Part shown: piece after piece, positions 1-13,691 of the stretch
Numbering within the stretch: the stretch's first letter is position 1
Layout: every line of letters starts with the position of its first letter
Assembly: GCF_016859285.1 (NCBI RefSeq)
Contig: NC_053400.1
Span: 15,596,501 to 15,660,500, forward strand
Direction of reading: 5' to 3'
Length of the DNA: 64,000 nt
From: Xiphias gladius
Taxonomy: Eukaryota; Chordata; Actinopteri; Istiophoriformes; Xiphiidae
Position numbers and translations under genes: made by a program
The notes under the pieces: generated by a model
Seen by the model: the letters and a program-made list of their open reading frames with translations, nothing else
The model's database searches: none
What the model was told of the DNA's origin: nothing

Positions 1-281
1 AGAAATAGTAGCTTTCTGTTTGACAAGGCTTTCTAACATCATCACTTCAGAAAATAATACCCATTCTCAGTGACATTCTCACTGCATAACACACGACGAG
101 GAGGAGACACAACTTCATAAACTTAATGCTAGACACAGCATTAGCTTGGCTGTATTTGAACTTGTGGAAAGTTTCCGAATTCAGCTTTAAAGATCCCCAA
201 CAGACATGTTTTAAGACATATAAAAATACTATAAAATCTGTGGTATGGATTTTCCACAAAAAGTTGGCTACTGCTATACTT

Positions 282-306
282 CTACTACTACTACTACTAC
301 TACTAC
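282..306. repeat. (CTA)n trinucleotide repeat
   Basis: About eight CTA units in AT-rich non-coding DNA. Confidence 0.9.
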
Positions 307-1929
307 CAAACTCTTAAATGCACATTTACTCCCTTATCCTCATTTAAAACCCAGAACTTATGAGTATGCAAACATTTTTTCATTTCCAAAGTTTAACATC
401 AAGATGCAAAATATGTCCTACTTCATTCTACAGTCCATTCTCAGAGTATGTGTGGAGGAGGTGAAGTTTCCACATCACACTTGTGTTAGTTGGTAAGTTC
501 CTCTGTGTGTCTTAGGCTCAGCAAATGAACGTGAAAACCATTTTCTTGTGCGCATCAAATCACTCCGCACAGTTCCATTAACAATAATCAAAACACATTT
601 GTGGGTGAGGGTGGACTGTAAGGGAAGGGTGTTGGGTGTTGCTTTGTTTATGCTTTTACTGACTAATGATACTCTTCATGCTGAGGCTGTTAATCCAAAA
701 AAGGACTGAGGCACATTTACTGTTTTGAGCTTTTGGTTTTTTTGCTTTCAAACGATTATCAGGAGCAGGTAGATGTGTAAGGAAATACCAATGAGGACAC
801 AATTAGGCAGTTCACGTCACTGGCATAAAGACACTACACACCCATGGTCCTCCCGCATACTGTAGGTCTTTTCACTTCTTTACCCTGATCAGACCTTGCC
901 TATAGACTGTGTGGGCATGTACAGACGGAGCTTGATTGACATCTGTCTGAGCCTCCTGTTAGCATTGTGTTACATCTTTAACATGTTTACTGGTTCTTTT
1001 ATTCCAACATACCTCAGCCTGACTTCAACCAGTAGAGGGCCTTTAAACAGCTTCTAGGATAAACCGTCAATAGATGTCAACACCTGATACTCTCAGCCTC
1101 ATGACCTGCTACTGCTGATGGTTTTAAAATAAAACTGGAAGCCGAGTCGATCCCTTGGATTTCAACAAAGTCAAGATTTACAGAAACAGCACTGACTTAA
1201 TCGGACTTGAACTGCCTGCGTCATTCATAATATTCTGCTTTGTAGACAGATTTTTTTTAAGGGTTGTTGAAATAAATGAGTCAATGTCAGATATCACACT
1301 TTCCAGTTTAATTACTTGGTTACTGTGTCCCTTTTTACATGTGATCTGGTACTTCTCAAACATGACTATCAGACCAGTGTGGCACATACAAAACAATAGA
1401 CCAGAAGCAGCAGCCCACCAGGCGTCACAGCCCACTTCCTCTCAACACTTCCCTCTTTCTTCCTGTTCAAGGCGAGCTGCAAAACTGCTGCTGAGGTCCT
1501 GGTGTTGTAAAGCAAGCTCAAAGTGATGTAGGCCAGATAAGACTCATTTTCAATCCACTTTAATTCACTCTGTCTCCAACCATTACTTACACTTGTCACC
1601 TTCTGTGGTCAACACTCCTGGTGTTTGACTGTTTTCCTATATGTCTGTCTGCCGTGTAATCCGTATTAATTTATAGCATTGTTTATTATAGCTCTACAAC
1701 CACGTCATCTTTTTGATCATACCAGATAATTTTATATGATCGGAGTGGCTCAGTGGAATAGCATTCAGTATATGTGCAAATATCTCTGTCATCCACCCTT
1801 TCAGTGCCTCTTTGCACATATCATATAGAGAAAAATGCTTTAGATGTGATGTGTAATATGAAGTAGTGGTTTATGGAGTTTTTCTGTGGAAGTCTTGTAA
1901 TACAGCAGTGGTTGTAATACAACAGTTAA

Positions 1930-2125
1930 CTGGGTTGTTACTTCTGCCAAGGAGGTTATGTTTTCACCCGTGTCTTTTGGTTTGTTTGTTTATTTTTCAG
2001 CAGGATTACACAAAAAGTACTGAAGGAGGGATGGGGCATGGGCCAGGGAAGAACCCCTTAAATTTTGGTGTGTATCTGGTTAAAAGGGTGGATTCAGAAG
2101 TTTTTTTGTAACTTTCCTTAACATG
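1930..2125 (+). repeat. Dispersed teleost repeat fragment
   Basis: The segment contains the strings AAGGAGGTTATGTTTTCA, CAGCAGGATTACACAAAAA and GGGATGGGGCATGGGCCA. I recognise these as belonging to a high-copy short interspersed repeat found in many fish genomes. It is diverged, has no coding capacity and shows no clear ends. The family is assigned from memory. Confidence 0.6.
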
Positions 2126-2424
2126 CCACTCTAGTTATTCATGTGGAGAGTATAAAATGCTAGAGCCTATTAAACCCACTCAAAACACACTGTGTGATTA
2201 CAATAACATCGTAGATGAACCGACTGCTGGTTAAAAATATGATCTGGGGTAAACTTTCTTTTTTTTAAAAAAAATATATGGTCATTAACTGATAAGATTA
2301 ATGTTGGTTAAGAGGAGCTCTAAAAGAGGAAACTGAGGGCTAAGATAAAGACTGTGATACTTTCTCAGCAGTCACACACACATTAAAACATAAATTTTTA
2401 CACGTACCGTATGTGCTAAATACA

Positions 2425-2526
<102 letters not shown>

Positions 2527-4101
2527 CATTCCCTTACTGGCTCATTAATTCCAGAGGGCCACTGTTTTGAAGCTTAACCAAATTAAACTAAATGGAAGAA
2601 TCTGGACCTAGAGTCTAAATAAAGAGGATGGTTTGAATTCCTCTTAGGTTCAAACTATTGAAAATATAATTCCTTCACAACTGCTACTTCTTCCAAAAGA
2701 GGCATTGGGTGGGTTTTTTTTCTTTTACACTAAATAAAGCTGTGAGGAACTTGGTCATCGGGAGATAAAAAACTGATGCACTTTTCACACCAAAGGCTAA
2801 TGGGGGTGTGGGTGTCTATATGTCCGCACAGGGTACTACCTCTGAGTGGGTTATGCTTTGCATGCCTTCAACCAGATACTAAAGGAAATGATTTCCCGTG
2901 AAATTATGTGCATCTCTTCAAACAAAATGGTAATAGCATTAGCGCTGCTAAATGCCATCTATTTTTTTAAGTTTATAACTTCCCATGACAAATATACTTT
3001 AATGTTTAGATTTCGAATGTAGAGCAGAATCAGAGCAAAATATGTGACAGAAACATAAAAGTAAGTCATGCAATGAGAGGATTTGCACCCGCATAATTAT
3101 GAATACATGGTATCCATCTTAGTAGGCTGCTCCTACAAGATGCCCTGAACTGATTATACTCCCTCTTTACTTTACACAGAGCACACAGAGCTCAAGTATG
3201 CTTCCAGAAAGCACTTTGAGCTAAACAGTCCCTTCACCACTAACACACAGACACAGCATAAAGAGGAAAAGGCCAAAAGTAATTTTTCATTATTATTCTG
3301 CTCTTTACAGCCCCTTAGATACAAAAAAAAGTTTATAAGTATTTTCAATTTTTAACATATGACACCTCTAATTTCCCCATCTTTCCTAGGGTAGGTCTTT
3401 TCACGACTTGCATGTACCATAAAAAACTCTACCTTAAAATAATCTGGATAAGGTTTAAATAATTTAATAATAAAATAATCAGTAAAAAACCGAAATAATC
3501 TGGACAATATTATCTGTTTATGCTGAGGAGAAACCGATATTTCTCATTTTCATTACAAACTACTGGGAAGTGACGCAAAACCGGCCACAGATCAACATGT
3601 ACTGCTTTAAATTTGATATATTCCTACATTCTGGGACAATGTGAAATAGACCATGAACTCCTCAGATCTCTCCTATTCCAGCTCTAACCTCCCTGCCCGC
3701 TCCCGCTGTTGTCCCCTCTGTCTTTTCTTTATCCCTCCACGTTGTCTTCTATTTTGGCTGTCCTTGGCCACCTACCTCACACTTACACATTCTCTCTCAA
3801 ACACGCAGCAGATGAATACACACAGAGATACACCCAGAACGAGGTTGTGTTGCTGGAGTTGTGTTAACCAAGGTAAGAGATCCAAAGCAGAATCAGAATT
3901 TCTATATCTAAAGACTGCATTGATCTGACGACAGCGTATTATATTATGACAGAGATGCTGGTTTTGTTTTTCCAGACTCCTTTTACCAGTGAAGTGAACT
4001 CACCGCTACAAAGACACTCTCACGTTACTCCGAGCAAATAAACCATCACATCCCAAGCTTGTACAGTCCCTTAGAGATACACACAACACGTGGGCACTTA
4101 C

Positions 4102-6035
4102 AGATACTGTGCCTGTGAAGCAGGCAGTTTGGCTGGTAGGTCGGGACTCCATGTCATCTCTGGACTTTCTTGAGTCACACAGTTGGCCTGGCCACCCTCA
4201 GGGTTACATCTCACAAACTTATACACAGCAGTCCTTGGAGCTCCTAGAGAGAGAGAGCAAGCGTCACTGATGTTCAATTTATGTTTTTTTATGATGATTT
4301 TATGCAACAATTCACTTTTGTCAGAGTGTTCTTGGGCAACAGGGGTATCAGTTAGACAATTAGGGTTTACTGGTTCCACGTTTGTAGAGTTTCAGGAGAT
4401 TGCAACATTATTCTGCAACAGAGTAAAGTAACAGTTTGCCTTATGGGCTTCAAAGCTGTTTATTCTCTTCAGAAATGTGATAGAATAGGAAGTAACGGAA
4501 GCTGTTTCTCTTCACATCGCAGCAAGTTGATGATGGAGCTTATCTGATGCTAAAAGCATTACGAGTTATTTTCTGCAAATATCCTGTGTAAAGGAACAAG
4601 CTGACAGCTACGAAGTGTTTCATTGCTACAGTGAACAAGATAGCGCAATTGCATTAGCTGCCCTTCTACAGTTTGTAAGACAAAGTGCACATAATACTAA
4701 ATTCATGTTTATCAAGGGAACAGTTCGATGAGAAGAAAACCTGTACAAGTCCTCTGTCAAAATCCCCGTTTCCTGTTTTGTCACACTGATGACGAATTTT
4801 CTCAATGTTTTAAAAACAACAACGTTTTCCTCCTGAAAAGTCGATGCGTGACATTTCTACATCACACCGGCATCAATGCCAAAGGAAATCTATCAATAGC
4901 TATGACATAGGCTATTAATGTATGTGTCATTTGGAAATTTTGGTGATTAAGATGGGTGGCATCGCTTGTCAAGTAGTTTGAATTATTTATGTCAATAAAA
5001 AAAGAAAAAAAAAATAGTGGGCCTAATATGCCCTGATGATAATATTTTGACTGAGTGTAGGTTTTGGTGTCGTGTGCCTGTCGGCCTCTGGCTTTCTGGT
5101 GTGCGTTTGTGTTATTTGACACCCAAAATAAAATAAGGTGTCATGTTATGATTACATTTTTAATCTTTACTCTACTGAATAAAATCTTGATTTAGCTGCT
5201 GTTCTTATCTCGGCAATGAGGGGTTGCCTGGTCGGCAAAATCGAATTATTCCAAGAAGAAAAGATGAACCACATCAGGGCATCACAGGATTGCTATTTTT
5301 ATTTTTATTTTTTCATTTATTATAGGGTTTCCCCATGTGGGCTCCTTCCTCTATAAAAAAAACGACACTAGCCTACTTGTGTCATGGTGAGAGTCCAAAA
5401 ACCCCCCTCACATGTACACAGATTTCACACAGGAGCCACATAGAAACGTTGCTGTTTCAGATTTAATAGGAAACTAGCCCAGACGGGGGTTCTCAAATAT
5501 CTCGCCCTCATGAACCTCAACCTTTGCTCCAATCAAAACATGTTGTGCTGGCCAAAGCGAGTATTTGAGCTGTGTGATCTCAGCCTCTACAAAGGTCTGG
5601 ATACGGGCAGGCTGCTTGAACAGGTGGGGAGGATGTTGAGCCCAACAACGAGGAGCCTGATGTTGAACAAATGGGGCGTAATGAGTCCCTTGCTTCCAGT
5701 AATAACATTATGCTAACACAGAGAGTAAAATGCCGGTGAATCAGAAGAGTTTCTAATTTTGCTTGGCAGTCAAAGACCCCTGATGGAGCCCTGGACCCCA
5801 GGTTTGGCTCTGCTGTCCTGAGGATGTTCCAGGAACTCAGCTGTTGAGCTGTGAACGGCCTTTTACCTGTTCCCTCTACAACCTGTCGTCCAAATAAAGC
5901 CCAAATAAAGCCTACTGCGACGTGTATCCCCGTGGCCAGAGTCACAAGGCAGATTTCCCAATAAGAAAGGATCGACTTACCCTTGCCGCTGTGCAAGGCG
6001 AGGCAGGAGATGGCGAGGAGCAGAAAGAGTTTCAT
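4102..6035 (-). CDS. srgn: Serglycin core protein, exons 1-2 (partial)
   Basis: Serglycin is the small core proteoglycan of secretory granules in blood cells; it carries glycosaminoglycan chains on Ser-Gly repeats. Coding exon 1 is complement 5981-6035 (ATG at 6035) and encodes a signal peptide, MKLFLLLAISCLALHSGK. Exon 2 is complement 4102-4243. The phase-1 join gives ...SGKGAPRTAVYKFVRCNP, and the exon continues through QANCVTQESPEM. This matches the mature N-terminus of vertebrate serglycin, where the human protein has YQWVRCNP...ANC with two conserved cysteines. Donors are GTAAGT and GTAAGTG; the acceptor follows CTCTCTCTCTAG. Exon 2 ends in phase 2, so at least one more exon is needed. 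The Ser-Gly repeat exon expected next was not found in the 4.1 kb to the window edge. Human SRGN lies beside KIFBP, and the same neighbour is present here. Confidence 0.82.
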
Positions 6036-6856
6036 TCTCAAATGTGTCTCTCTTTAACAAAAGCAGGAGATAAAATGCGAGACCAGGGGCTTCTCTACCC
6101 AGTGAGGGAAATAAGTGTGAGCTGCCTCAGAGTCAAACTCCCCCCCTTGGAAGAGCTCAGCCCTCCGAGTGCGTCATGGTTTCCTGAAGTCTGCTGGTGT
6201 AGAAAGTGGCTGAACATCCTCAGTGGAAATTTTCGCATCAGCTGCCTCACAGCATCAGATAGATAGGCGTTTGCGTAACTTCGCACTTGGACACTTGGGG
6301 AAATACCAGAAGATAGGGGGCCAAGATTCAATCGGTCTTTCTGATGAAAACCACCGAGAGGGAAGCGGCAATTTGTTACAACTGGCCGCGGATTTATTTT
6401 GTGTTGAGATAAGGGAGAGATAGATAGTATCTCTGAGAGTTTGTTTCTGCTAGTTGTTGGATTCACTTCGGTTCAATTCTGTTCAGTTGGTGCGAGAGGC
6501 GATTTTACGCTCTCTTCGTGTGCGTGTGTGTGTGTGTGAGAAAGAGAGAGAGAGAGAGGTTTGTGTTTCACCCCGTTACTTTTCTTTTAGTTTTGGTTTC
6601 ATCCAGCCCAACTTTGCTTTCTTCTAGCTTCACAAGGATAAACAGAGAAAAGCAAGTTCGTGCTGGAGCGTAGGGGAACCTGGCGTGGGAGTCACTGCGA
6701 GTCCTAAACCTTTGTGATGGACGAAACACTTCCACCCCAAACAGCCAAGTCTCCTCACATACCTACTGTAAAACACCTTACTACTGAGCGACCTCACTTT
6801 ATAGAGTGATACATTGTTCTTCAGTACATGCTTTTGTGCGTCTGCACCTGTTTTTC

Positions 6857-6858
<2 letters not shown>

Positions 6859-6891
<33 letters not shown>
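6859..6891. repeat. (GT)n microsatellite
   Basis: Pure TG dinucleotide run of about 33 bp. Confidence 0.95.
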
Positions 6892-6894
<3 letters not shown>

Positions 6895-7049
6895 GTCTTT
6901 TATGTGTCTCCACATGTCCTGCAGACTTATAGTTTATACGCATGTTTGTGTTTGTTGGCATGTTTAACGTAATAAAGGACGTTTTTATTCACGTTCTGTA
7001 CTTAATTACATTTTCCAGGTGCGACTTTATAAGAATTGGCATTTGCTTC

Positions 7050-7495
7050 AGTCACATTTCAGAGCGGAGCACTGTACTTCGTACTTCACTTCTGTGCATT
7101 GAATTACCAGCTATAGTTACAAGTTATTTGCCAAAACATCTTACAAATAAGATGTATGGTCTGCTTATAAAATGTGATGCATTTTGTAGGATAAACTACC
7201 CAAACAGCGAATAAAGTAGGTCCAATTAGTCCCTACTTTACTACATTAAAATGCTGCTTACACTTGAAATCATATATATTCCATTAATATATAGATGATT
7301 AATATAACACTCTGAATCGAGCCATGCTGCCTAATGAATAATTTAGTTTTGAAACTTTAAATTCATTTTGTTGATTATACATATTGCCTTTTACTCAAGT
7401 ACATTTTTTAAAGCAAGACTAACATATATTTATACACTGTGGTAATGCAATTTTTACTAAGTAAAAACACTGAATACTTCCTCCACCACCTATGT
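7050..7495. mobile_element. Non-autonomous repeat, copy 1 (diverged)
   Basis: It shares ordered strings with 20735-21215: CTTATAAAATGTGATGCATT, then TAAACTACCCAAACAG, then ACATTAAAATGCTGCTTA, and it ends near TACTTCCTCCACCACC. I recognise the pair as a widespread percomorph repeat with TACTTTTACTCAAGTAC-type ends, probably a hAT-like MITE. There is no coding capacity. Confidence 0.6.
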
Positions 7496-8207
7496 TTGTG
7501 TTTTTAATCTGTATGTGTTTCTTTCTGTGATGTAATATTGTGCTGGTAAACACAAGTTGAGACACTTCAAGTTTCGCCACGTGGTATGCCCTGGTGCCTC
7601 GGGCAGGTGAAGCATATTTATAAGGTTAACTGTATTGATAATGCCTAAGAAGTTACTCAGGATGCCCCGGGCAGTTGGGGGAGGAAGACGCACTGTTTGA
7701 AAAAAGTGTGGTGTGTCAACACATGTTGCAAGCATGTAATGTGACGTGCGTGTGATTTTAAGGAAGCGTTAATGACGGATGTATGGTCTAGATTTCGGGT
7801 GTTGTTAGAGCTGTTTGTCATAGTTTCACAGCGAACACCAGGGAGGGAACCTTGGATCAGGACACTCACTAATGAGCAGTTACCGCTCTACTGTCAGTTG
7901 ATAGCAGATCAAGAAGAAACAAAGACAATGATTGAGTCACTCTGTACCAACACAAATTCATTGGAATATGATTGTTTTTCAATCTTACAAAATGAGTACT
8001 AGAGAACACCTGCAAGGTCAGGCTGTGTTTTTTAGCTGGTCAAGTAAACACTATCTTCAGTTATTATTGCATTAACCATGGGCTGTGGCGTGCAGTGGTA
8101 TGGCGTGTCACAAGGAGGGTTAGATTATGTGATCACAACGAAAATTGATAAACAGCAAAACAAAAAAGGGACTGCTACAGGTCATTTTATAATTTGAGAG
8201 TGGCAAA

Positions 8208-8347
8208 GGGTTTTTTTTTTAACATCCCTCGAACCTTAGTATTTCTTTAAATGACCCCCTCAGGTGTGTCATCATTAAAAATGAGGGTTTTTTTTTTAAC
8301 ATCCCTCGAACCTTAGTATTTCTTTAACTGACCCCCTCAGGTGTGTC
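8208..8347. repeat. 63-bp tandem duplication, two copies
   Basis: Copy 1 is 8208-8270 and copy 2 is 8285-8347. Each starts GGG followed by a T-run and AACATCCCTCGAACC and ends CCTCAGGTGTGTC. They differ at about one base (AAATGACC against AACTGACC) and a 14-bp AT-rich spacer separates them. The near identity points to a recent local duplication. No gene overlaps. Confidence 0.92.
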
Positions 8348-9336
8348 TCTGTACAGTGATACATATATTATGTATATTCTTAATTTGCTCCTTCCAACCC
8401 TAAATTGATTGAAAATATCACTTTTATATTGAATGAAATATTCAAATCCATTTTTTCAAGCTGTACCATAGGAATTTATTTAACGCAATGTTATACTCAT
8501 CCTTCCTCTATTTACTCAAATTCTGTCAAAAGTAGATTAAACGTGAAACAAAGTTCTGTCGTTACGTCTATACTTGCATACTGTGCAATTGTTGTAATTG
8601 TTCATCAGTTTTTTCCGTTAGTAGTGAAGAGAGGAACTCAGCTGATAATGTCTGTGGTCTTGTGATTGTCACATTTTATGAGACTCAGCATTTTTATCGC
8701 ATCATCTCATTGCACCTCTCAATTTTTTATCAAAGGGTGTAATGATACCACACAGCACAAATTTTCTTTATGATACAAAAACTAAACCTAACACTCAATT
8801 AGCAGGGTTAGCACAGAAGCAGTGAATGAAAGCCAGTCAAAACCAGACTCTCATCATTAATAAATCTTACATATTTGGGTATTTCTCCATCCTCTGTCCT
8901 GTCTTACTGTAATGCTCTTTTGCATTTGATTTCTTTCCATGTGTAGGTTATGTGGTGTCCTTTCTAACCTATAACAGTCTGACCCATTGACCCCGTTGTG
9001 TGTGTGTGTACATGTTACTTTCAGCACTCTTTCAAATATTTGTTGAGTTCTTGTTCTTGTTCTGTGAGCTGAATACTGCATTCCTCCCTTTGACCGTTAC
9101 TGTGTTTGTCTAACTCCTCTACGTCTTCTATGTCTCAGTGCATCTTTTTCATGCCTATTTCTTGTCTATGTTAGACAAGAAGAGAAGAAGACCCAGAGAG
9201 AGAGAAAGAGAGAGAAAACTGTTTCATTTCAGCTGACACATGAGTATGATGCTGTGAAGGAAGTGGTAACTTCAGTTGCTATCATTTTCCCTCAGGAAAT
9301 GACACACCAGCCTGCCCATCTTGCCTCCATGTGCAA

Positions 9337-9338
<2 letters not shown>

Positions 9339-9416
<78 letters not shown>
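9339..9416. repeat. (CA)n microsatellite, about 78 bp
   Basis: Uninterrupted CA dinucleotides in intergenic DNA. Confidence 0.97.
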
Positions 9417-9418
<2 letters not shown>

Positions 9419-10703
9419 TACGTGACATATTTATGTGACACATTTATCCACTTACATACATCATTGCACACATAGCATGTTTCCAGTAAATGCTCCTCTG
9501 GTCTCTTCCACAATACTCAATACTCAAGAAATTGAAAAGGCTATAATCCCTATACAATCACTCATATCTGATATATTATGTATGATATATACAGTAAATA
9601 TTGTAAATCTACAGTAAATAATGCAGCAGCCAGTATGTCACTGCATCTATAAAAAGTCAGCTTTTATAGTCATTCCCAAACCTGTCACATTAGGTGGGAT
9701 TCAAGTCCATTGTCTGAGAAACCAGAGTTTATTGCAGTAGAGACAGCTCAAATTCCACACTTTCAGAAAACACACATTCAGAAACACAGTAAAGGCGCAC
9801 ACAGTCGTTAACATATATACAAACACAGCAGGATCATCTAACTAGACTTGTCTGGGCTCCACAGAAACAGTGGAGCAGTGACTGATAACTACAATAAACT
9901 AATGTCATCGGTTTTTCTTTAAAGAAACACGGTAAGTCTAAGACTAGATGTATGTAACTCACAAACTGTAACCATGCCACAGTTTGTCATACACAGCAAA
10001 TTGCAATGACATTTCCACTTGCCCTCCACTTTTGTTTCATCTCATTTGTTGGCTGTTCCCAGTAGTCTGACTCAGAATTTAGTGGCTTGACAATACCGTG
10101 TGTCTGTGTGTGTGTGTGTTTTAAATGAAGCATCACTGATTCATAGGAAAAGACAAATCTCAGCAAAAAGCAGCAGCCCTACAACTTTGAATTTTTTGTT
10201 TGTAGTCTTGGGTATTATCTCTTTGAGGTCAAGATCTCATTTGCCAGAGACAGCTGAGTACAGCAGAAAAAAATAAGCAGAGAGAAAATATACAGAACAA
10301 ACATAGCCAGTCACACACATGCGCATACAGAAAAACAGAAGCAATCACAGACATCTCTAAAAGTTTAACGTCATCCACTGGTATAAGAAATTTAAGTTCT
10401 AAAGTCTTGAATTTCTTTTTAAATTGTAATTTCAAGTCTGAAATGCTTCACACACTTCTTCATAACTTTCACAATGTGATCCATTAACATCAAAAGATGT
10501 TAATGTCACCTGACGTTTCAGCAAGCACATCTGTGGTTATCATTGGTATTTGATAAAAATAAAAAATAAAAAAATCTCACAAAAAATTCCAGGAGTTTAA
10601 GTTCACATTCTTAGGCTCAGATACACAGATGAGAATATGAATGTAATCATAAAATGATTATGAATCTGTGTGTGTTTTTCCAGTGTCTTGGTGTTGAGCA
10701 GTT

Positions 10704-11736
10704 ATGTCAATACACGTTTTGACATCTGCTTTTCTGGCAGAGGGATACAGTGAACGTCAGGTTGCTTCCATCCTTAAAATTTCTAAGACGGCGGTTCACA
10801 AGAACAAGGTCAGGCAGCAGACATTGGGGACAACAAAGCTACAGACCGGCAGAGGGCGAAAACGACTCTCCACTGACCGGGATGACCGTCAACTCATTCA
10901 AATGTCACTCAGCAACCGTAAGATGACATCAAGTGACCTACAAAAAGAATGGCAAATGGCAGCTGGAGTGAAGTGCACAGCGGGAACGGTTCGAAACTGG
11001 GGGTGCTTCAGCAAGGCTGGAATCGGGCAGATGCGTCTTTGCGAAGGACGCATGAATCAAGCCACGTACAAGGTTATCCTGGAAGAAAACTTGCTTCCTT
11101 CGTCTCTGACAATGTTCCCCAACTCTGAGGATTGGTTGTTCCAGCAGGACAATACTCCGTGCCACACAGTGAGGTCAATCAAGGTGTGGATGAAGGAGCA
11201 CCAGATCGAGACCCTGTCATGGCCAGCCTAATCTCCAGACCTGAACCCCATTGAAAGCCTCTGGAATGTGATCAAGAGGAAGATGGATGGTCACAAGCCA
11301 CCAAACAAAGCTGAGCTGCTTGAATTTTTGCACCAGCAGCGGCATAAAGTCTCCCAAGAGCAATGTGAAAGACTGGTGGAGAGCATGCCAAGACGCATGA
11401 GAGTTTCGTTTGAAAATCAAATATTGATCCTCCAAATATTGATTTCTCTTCCTTAGTTAAAAAACATTAGTATTGTGTTGTTTAAAAATGAATATGAACT
11501 TGTTTTCTTTGCATTATTTGAGGTCTGAAAACATCTTGTTATTTTGACCATTTGTCATTTTCAGCAAATAAATTCTCTAAAGGACAAAATTTTTATTTGG
11601 AATTTGGGAGAAATGTTGTCAGTAGTTTATAGAATAAAACAAAAATGTTCATTTTACTCAACCACATACCTATAAATAGTAAAATCAGAAAAACGGATAA
11701 TTTTGCAGTGGTCTCTTAATTTTTTCCAGAGCTGTA
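10704..11736 (+). mobile_element. Tc1-like transposon, decayed and 5'-truncated
   Basis: The translation from 10704 is a Tc1-family transposase. Its helix-turn-helix N-terminus (SERQVASILKISKTAVHKNK, then GRGRKRLSTDRDDR) is followed after an internal deletion by WGCFSKAGIGQMRLCEGRMN and the catalytic QQDN motif. An in-frame stop at about 11229 precedes SPDLNPIESLW, which carries the catalytic Glu. The deletion near 10998 removed the segment with the first catalytic Asp, so the DDE triad is incomplete and the protein must be inactive. The right terminal inverted repeat is intact (GTGGTCTCTTAATTTTTTCC then AGAGCTGTA, ending about 11736 beside a TA). No matching left repeat was found, so the 5' end is lost. 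Confidence 0.9.
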
Positions 11737-12739
11737 TATCGAGCAAAAACCAAGCCATGAGGTCAAAGGAACTGCCTGCAGAGCTCTGAGACAGGATTGT
11801 GTTAACGCACAGATCTGAGGAAGGCTAAAAAAAAAAAAATCTGCTTATTGGCACAGATTCTCTACTTCTCTGGAAGTAGTGAATCTGTTTACTGAAGGAA
11901 TGAACAGTAATAGGGCAAAAGATACTTCCTCACATGGTGTGATGACCTTGTTGGAGAGTGCTGTCCAATGTGTTGCAATAAGCCCGGCCACCGCTGTATG
12001 GAAGCATCATTTATCCAGTTTTTTCCTTTTATTCGTCACCTGTCTGTATATCCATACAGCAGTTGCAGTAGCTTCACCACAAGCCCTAAATGCCCCCAGA
12101 GAGGAAGCCGCATAGAATAGGGCAAAGTAACACAACCTCGTTGTTTGCTGAAAACTGCATCGGCCCACACATCTGGCATCTGTTGCAAATGCCTCCCTTT
12201 ATGAAAACATGCAACTTTATCTGAGAATTCAGATAACTCCAATCCAACAGTTAGAAATCAAAGACATCACATGGACAGCCACGGATTTTATTTGCTGAGG
12301 ACTTTTTACTATTAATACGAAATGTACATCTAGCTCTGGCAGCTTTAACATACAGTATGCGTGTGCAGGTTTAACTCAGATGCACAATATAATAAATGTA
12401 AGTAACAGTGTTGCAATAATATGGAAACATGCAGGACACAGCTGCGGAAGAAGACTGATAAAAGATACTGCAACTTTTAAAGGATATCATCACATAGTCA
12501 CTGTCAGTTTAAGACATAATTTGGTTTTAATAGGAGTTTCAGACATTTCTCTGCATTAAGCAGTTTAATAGTGTGGAAAAACAGGTTCTTAAACTAATCA
12601 GTGGCCCAAACTGAGATTTTAGCCTTTTACTCAGGGACCCACAGTCATTTAATCCACTTGGTATGTCTGTTATACAGATATTTACCAGAGAAAAAACTGA
12701 GGACCCATTTCACACCCAGCTTCCCACTGTAAGTAAACT

Positions 12740-13160
12740 AGAATTACTGCCTCGCGATTGTATGCCTCCGTAGAATCTATAAAATCTATACAATCACCAC
12801 AGTTTCACGGTGGGCACCCAAGATTATTGTCACCACTTCAGTACCTGACCAGATGAAAATATGGTCACAATCTCCCCTCTGTTCCTGAGTTATGGTGCTG
12901 AAAAATGACCAGAAGTGTTTTTGAAGAACATTATGATGTCACGGTGACGTTGACCTTTGACCTTTTTGGATATAAAGTGTAATCACGTCATCATTTTATC
13001 CTATTAGGCATTTGTGTGAAATGTTTTCAGAATTAGTGTATTAATTCTTGAGTTATGGCCAAAAACATCCCAGTGCCCTTGACCCTTGGCCCTTGATCAT
13101 CCAAATTCTAATCAGTTGATGTGGCTACGGCTGTTACTGGCGCAGAGGCATAAAAAGTTC
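12740..13160. repeat. Dispersed teleost repeat with TGACCTTTGACC motif
   Basis: The segment carries CACGGTGACGTTGACCTTTG, ACCTTTTTGGATATAAAG and TTCTTGAGTTATGGCC in the order I recall from a common fish interspersed repeat. It is diverged, has no ORF and no clear boundaries. Confidence 0.5.
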
Positions 13161-13677
13161 ATATTGGTACTGTGACAGAAGTGTGTTTTACTTCACTGGT
13201 TTAATATCATTACATAAAGCACGTACTGTACATAAAACAGGAAGACAGTGTGATTCCTCAGAGACATGAAGAAAGCACACAGGTTCAACTGGATGAAGCT
13301 GGCATCATGCAAATTATGACTTCTAATAAACCTCTGGCTGTCTGTTGTTATTAGCATGTCTATAGTAACGCTGGTTACAGGAGGCTTTAACATATGTTTT
13401 ACTATCAGAGCCAAAGTAGCTGAAGAAACAACATTTTGGTGTGCTGAGGAAAATAAAGACACATTAAATGAAAACCAATATGATTAACAATAAAAAAATA
13501 CAAGTATGAATCAGAGTAGGGTCAGAGAGGACATCTAAACAGTAAAATAAAATTTAAAAAAACAAAATAAATAAAAATCTTTCATGTACATATGAGCCAT
13601 AAGGATGAAAAAGCAGCTTTTTTAAATTTTCAAAGGCAGCATCTGACATTTTAGCAATGAAACCTACAAATGACCTA

Positions 13678-13691
13678 TTTATTCATTTATT
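13678..13691 (-). terminator. Candidate kifbp poly(A) signals
   Basis: Two AATAAA hexamers on the minus strand (13678-13683 and 13686-13691) lie 442-455 bp beyond the kifbp stop codon. Which is used cannot be seen from sequence. Confidence 0.5.

Larger units (their letters stand above)
6036..10703. other. Intergenic: srgn 5' flank and spacer
   Basis: No exon was recognised. The segment contains the presumed srgn promoter just above 6035, GT and CA microsatellites, a diverged short-element copy (7050-7495) and a 63-bp tandem duplication (8208-8347). The rest is AT-rich sequence in which I see no structure. Confidence 0.55.

Noticed and set aside
3200-3239. Possible srgn last exon on the minus strand
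   Set aside because: A pyrimidine tract and AG (acceptor at 3240-3241) are followed in the needed phase by only six codons (LGEGTV) before a stop, with no Ser-Gly repeats.
5580-5980. Long minus-strand frame continuing from the srgn signal peptide
   Set aside because: The donor GTAAGT at 5980 ends the exon, and the downstream frame is intron. The in-phase join to 4243 restores the serglycin sequence.
10938-11435. Antisense frames across 10.9-11.4 kb
   Set aside because: They are shadows of the Tc1 transposase on the plus strand.
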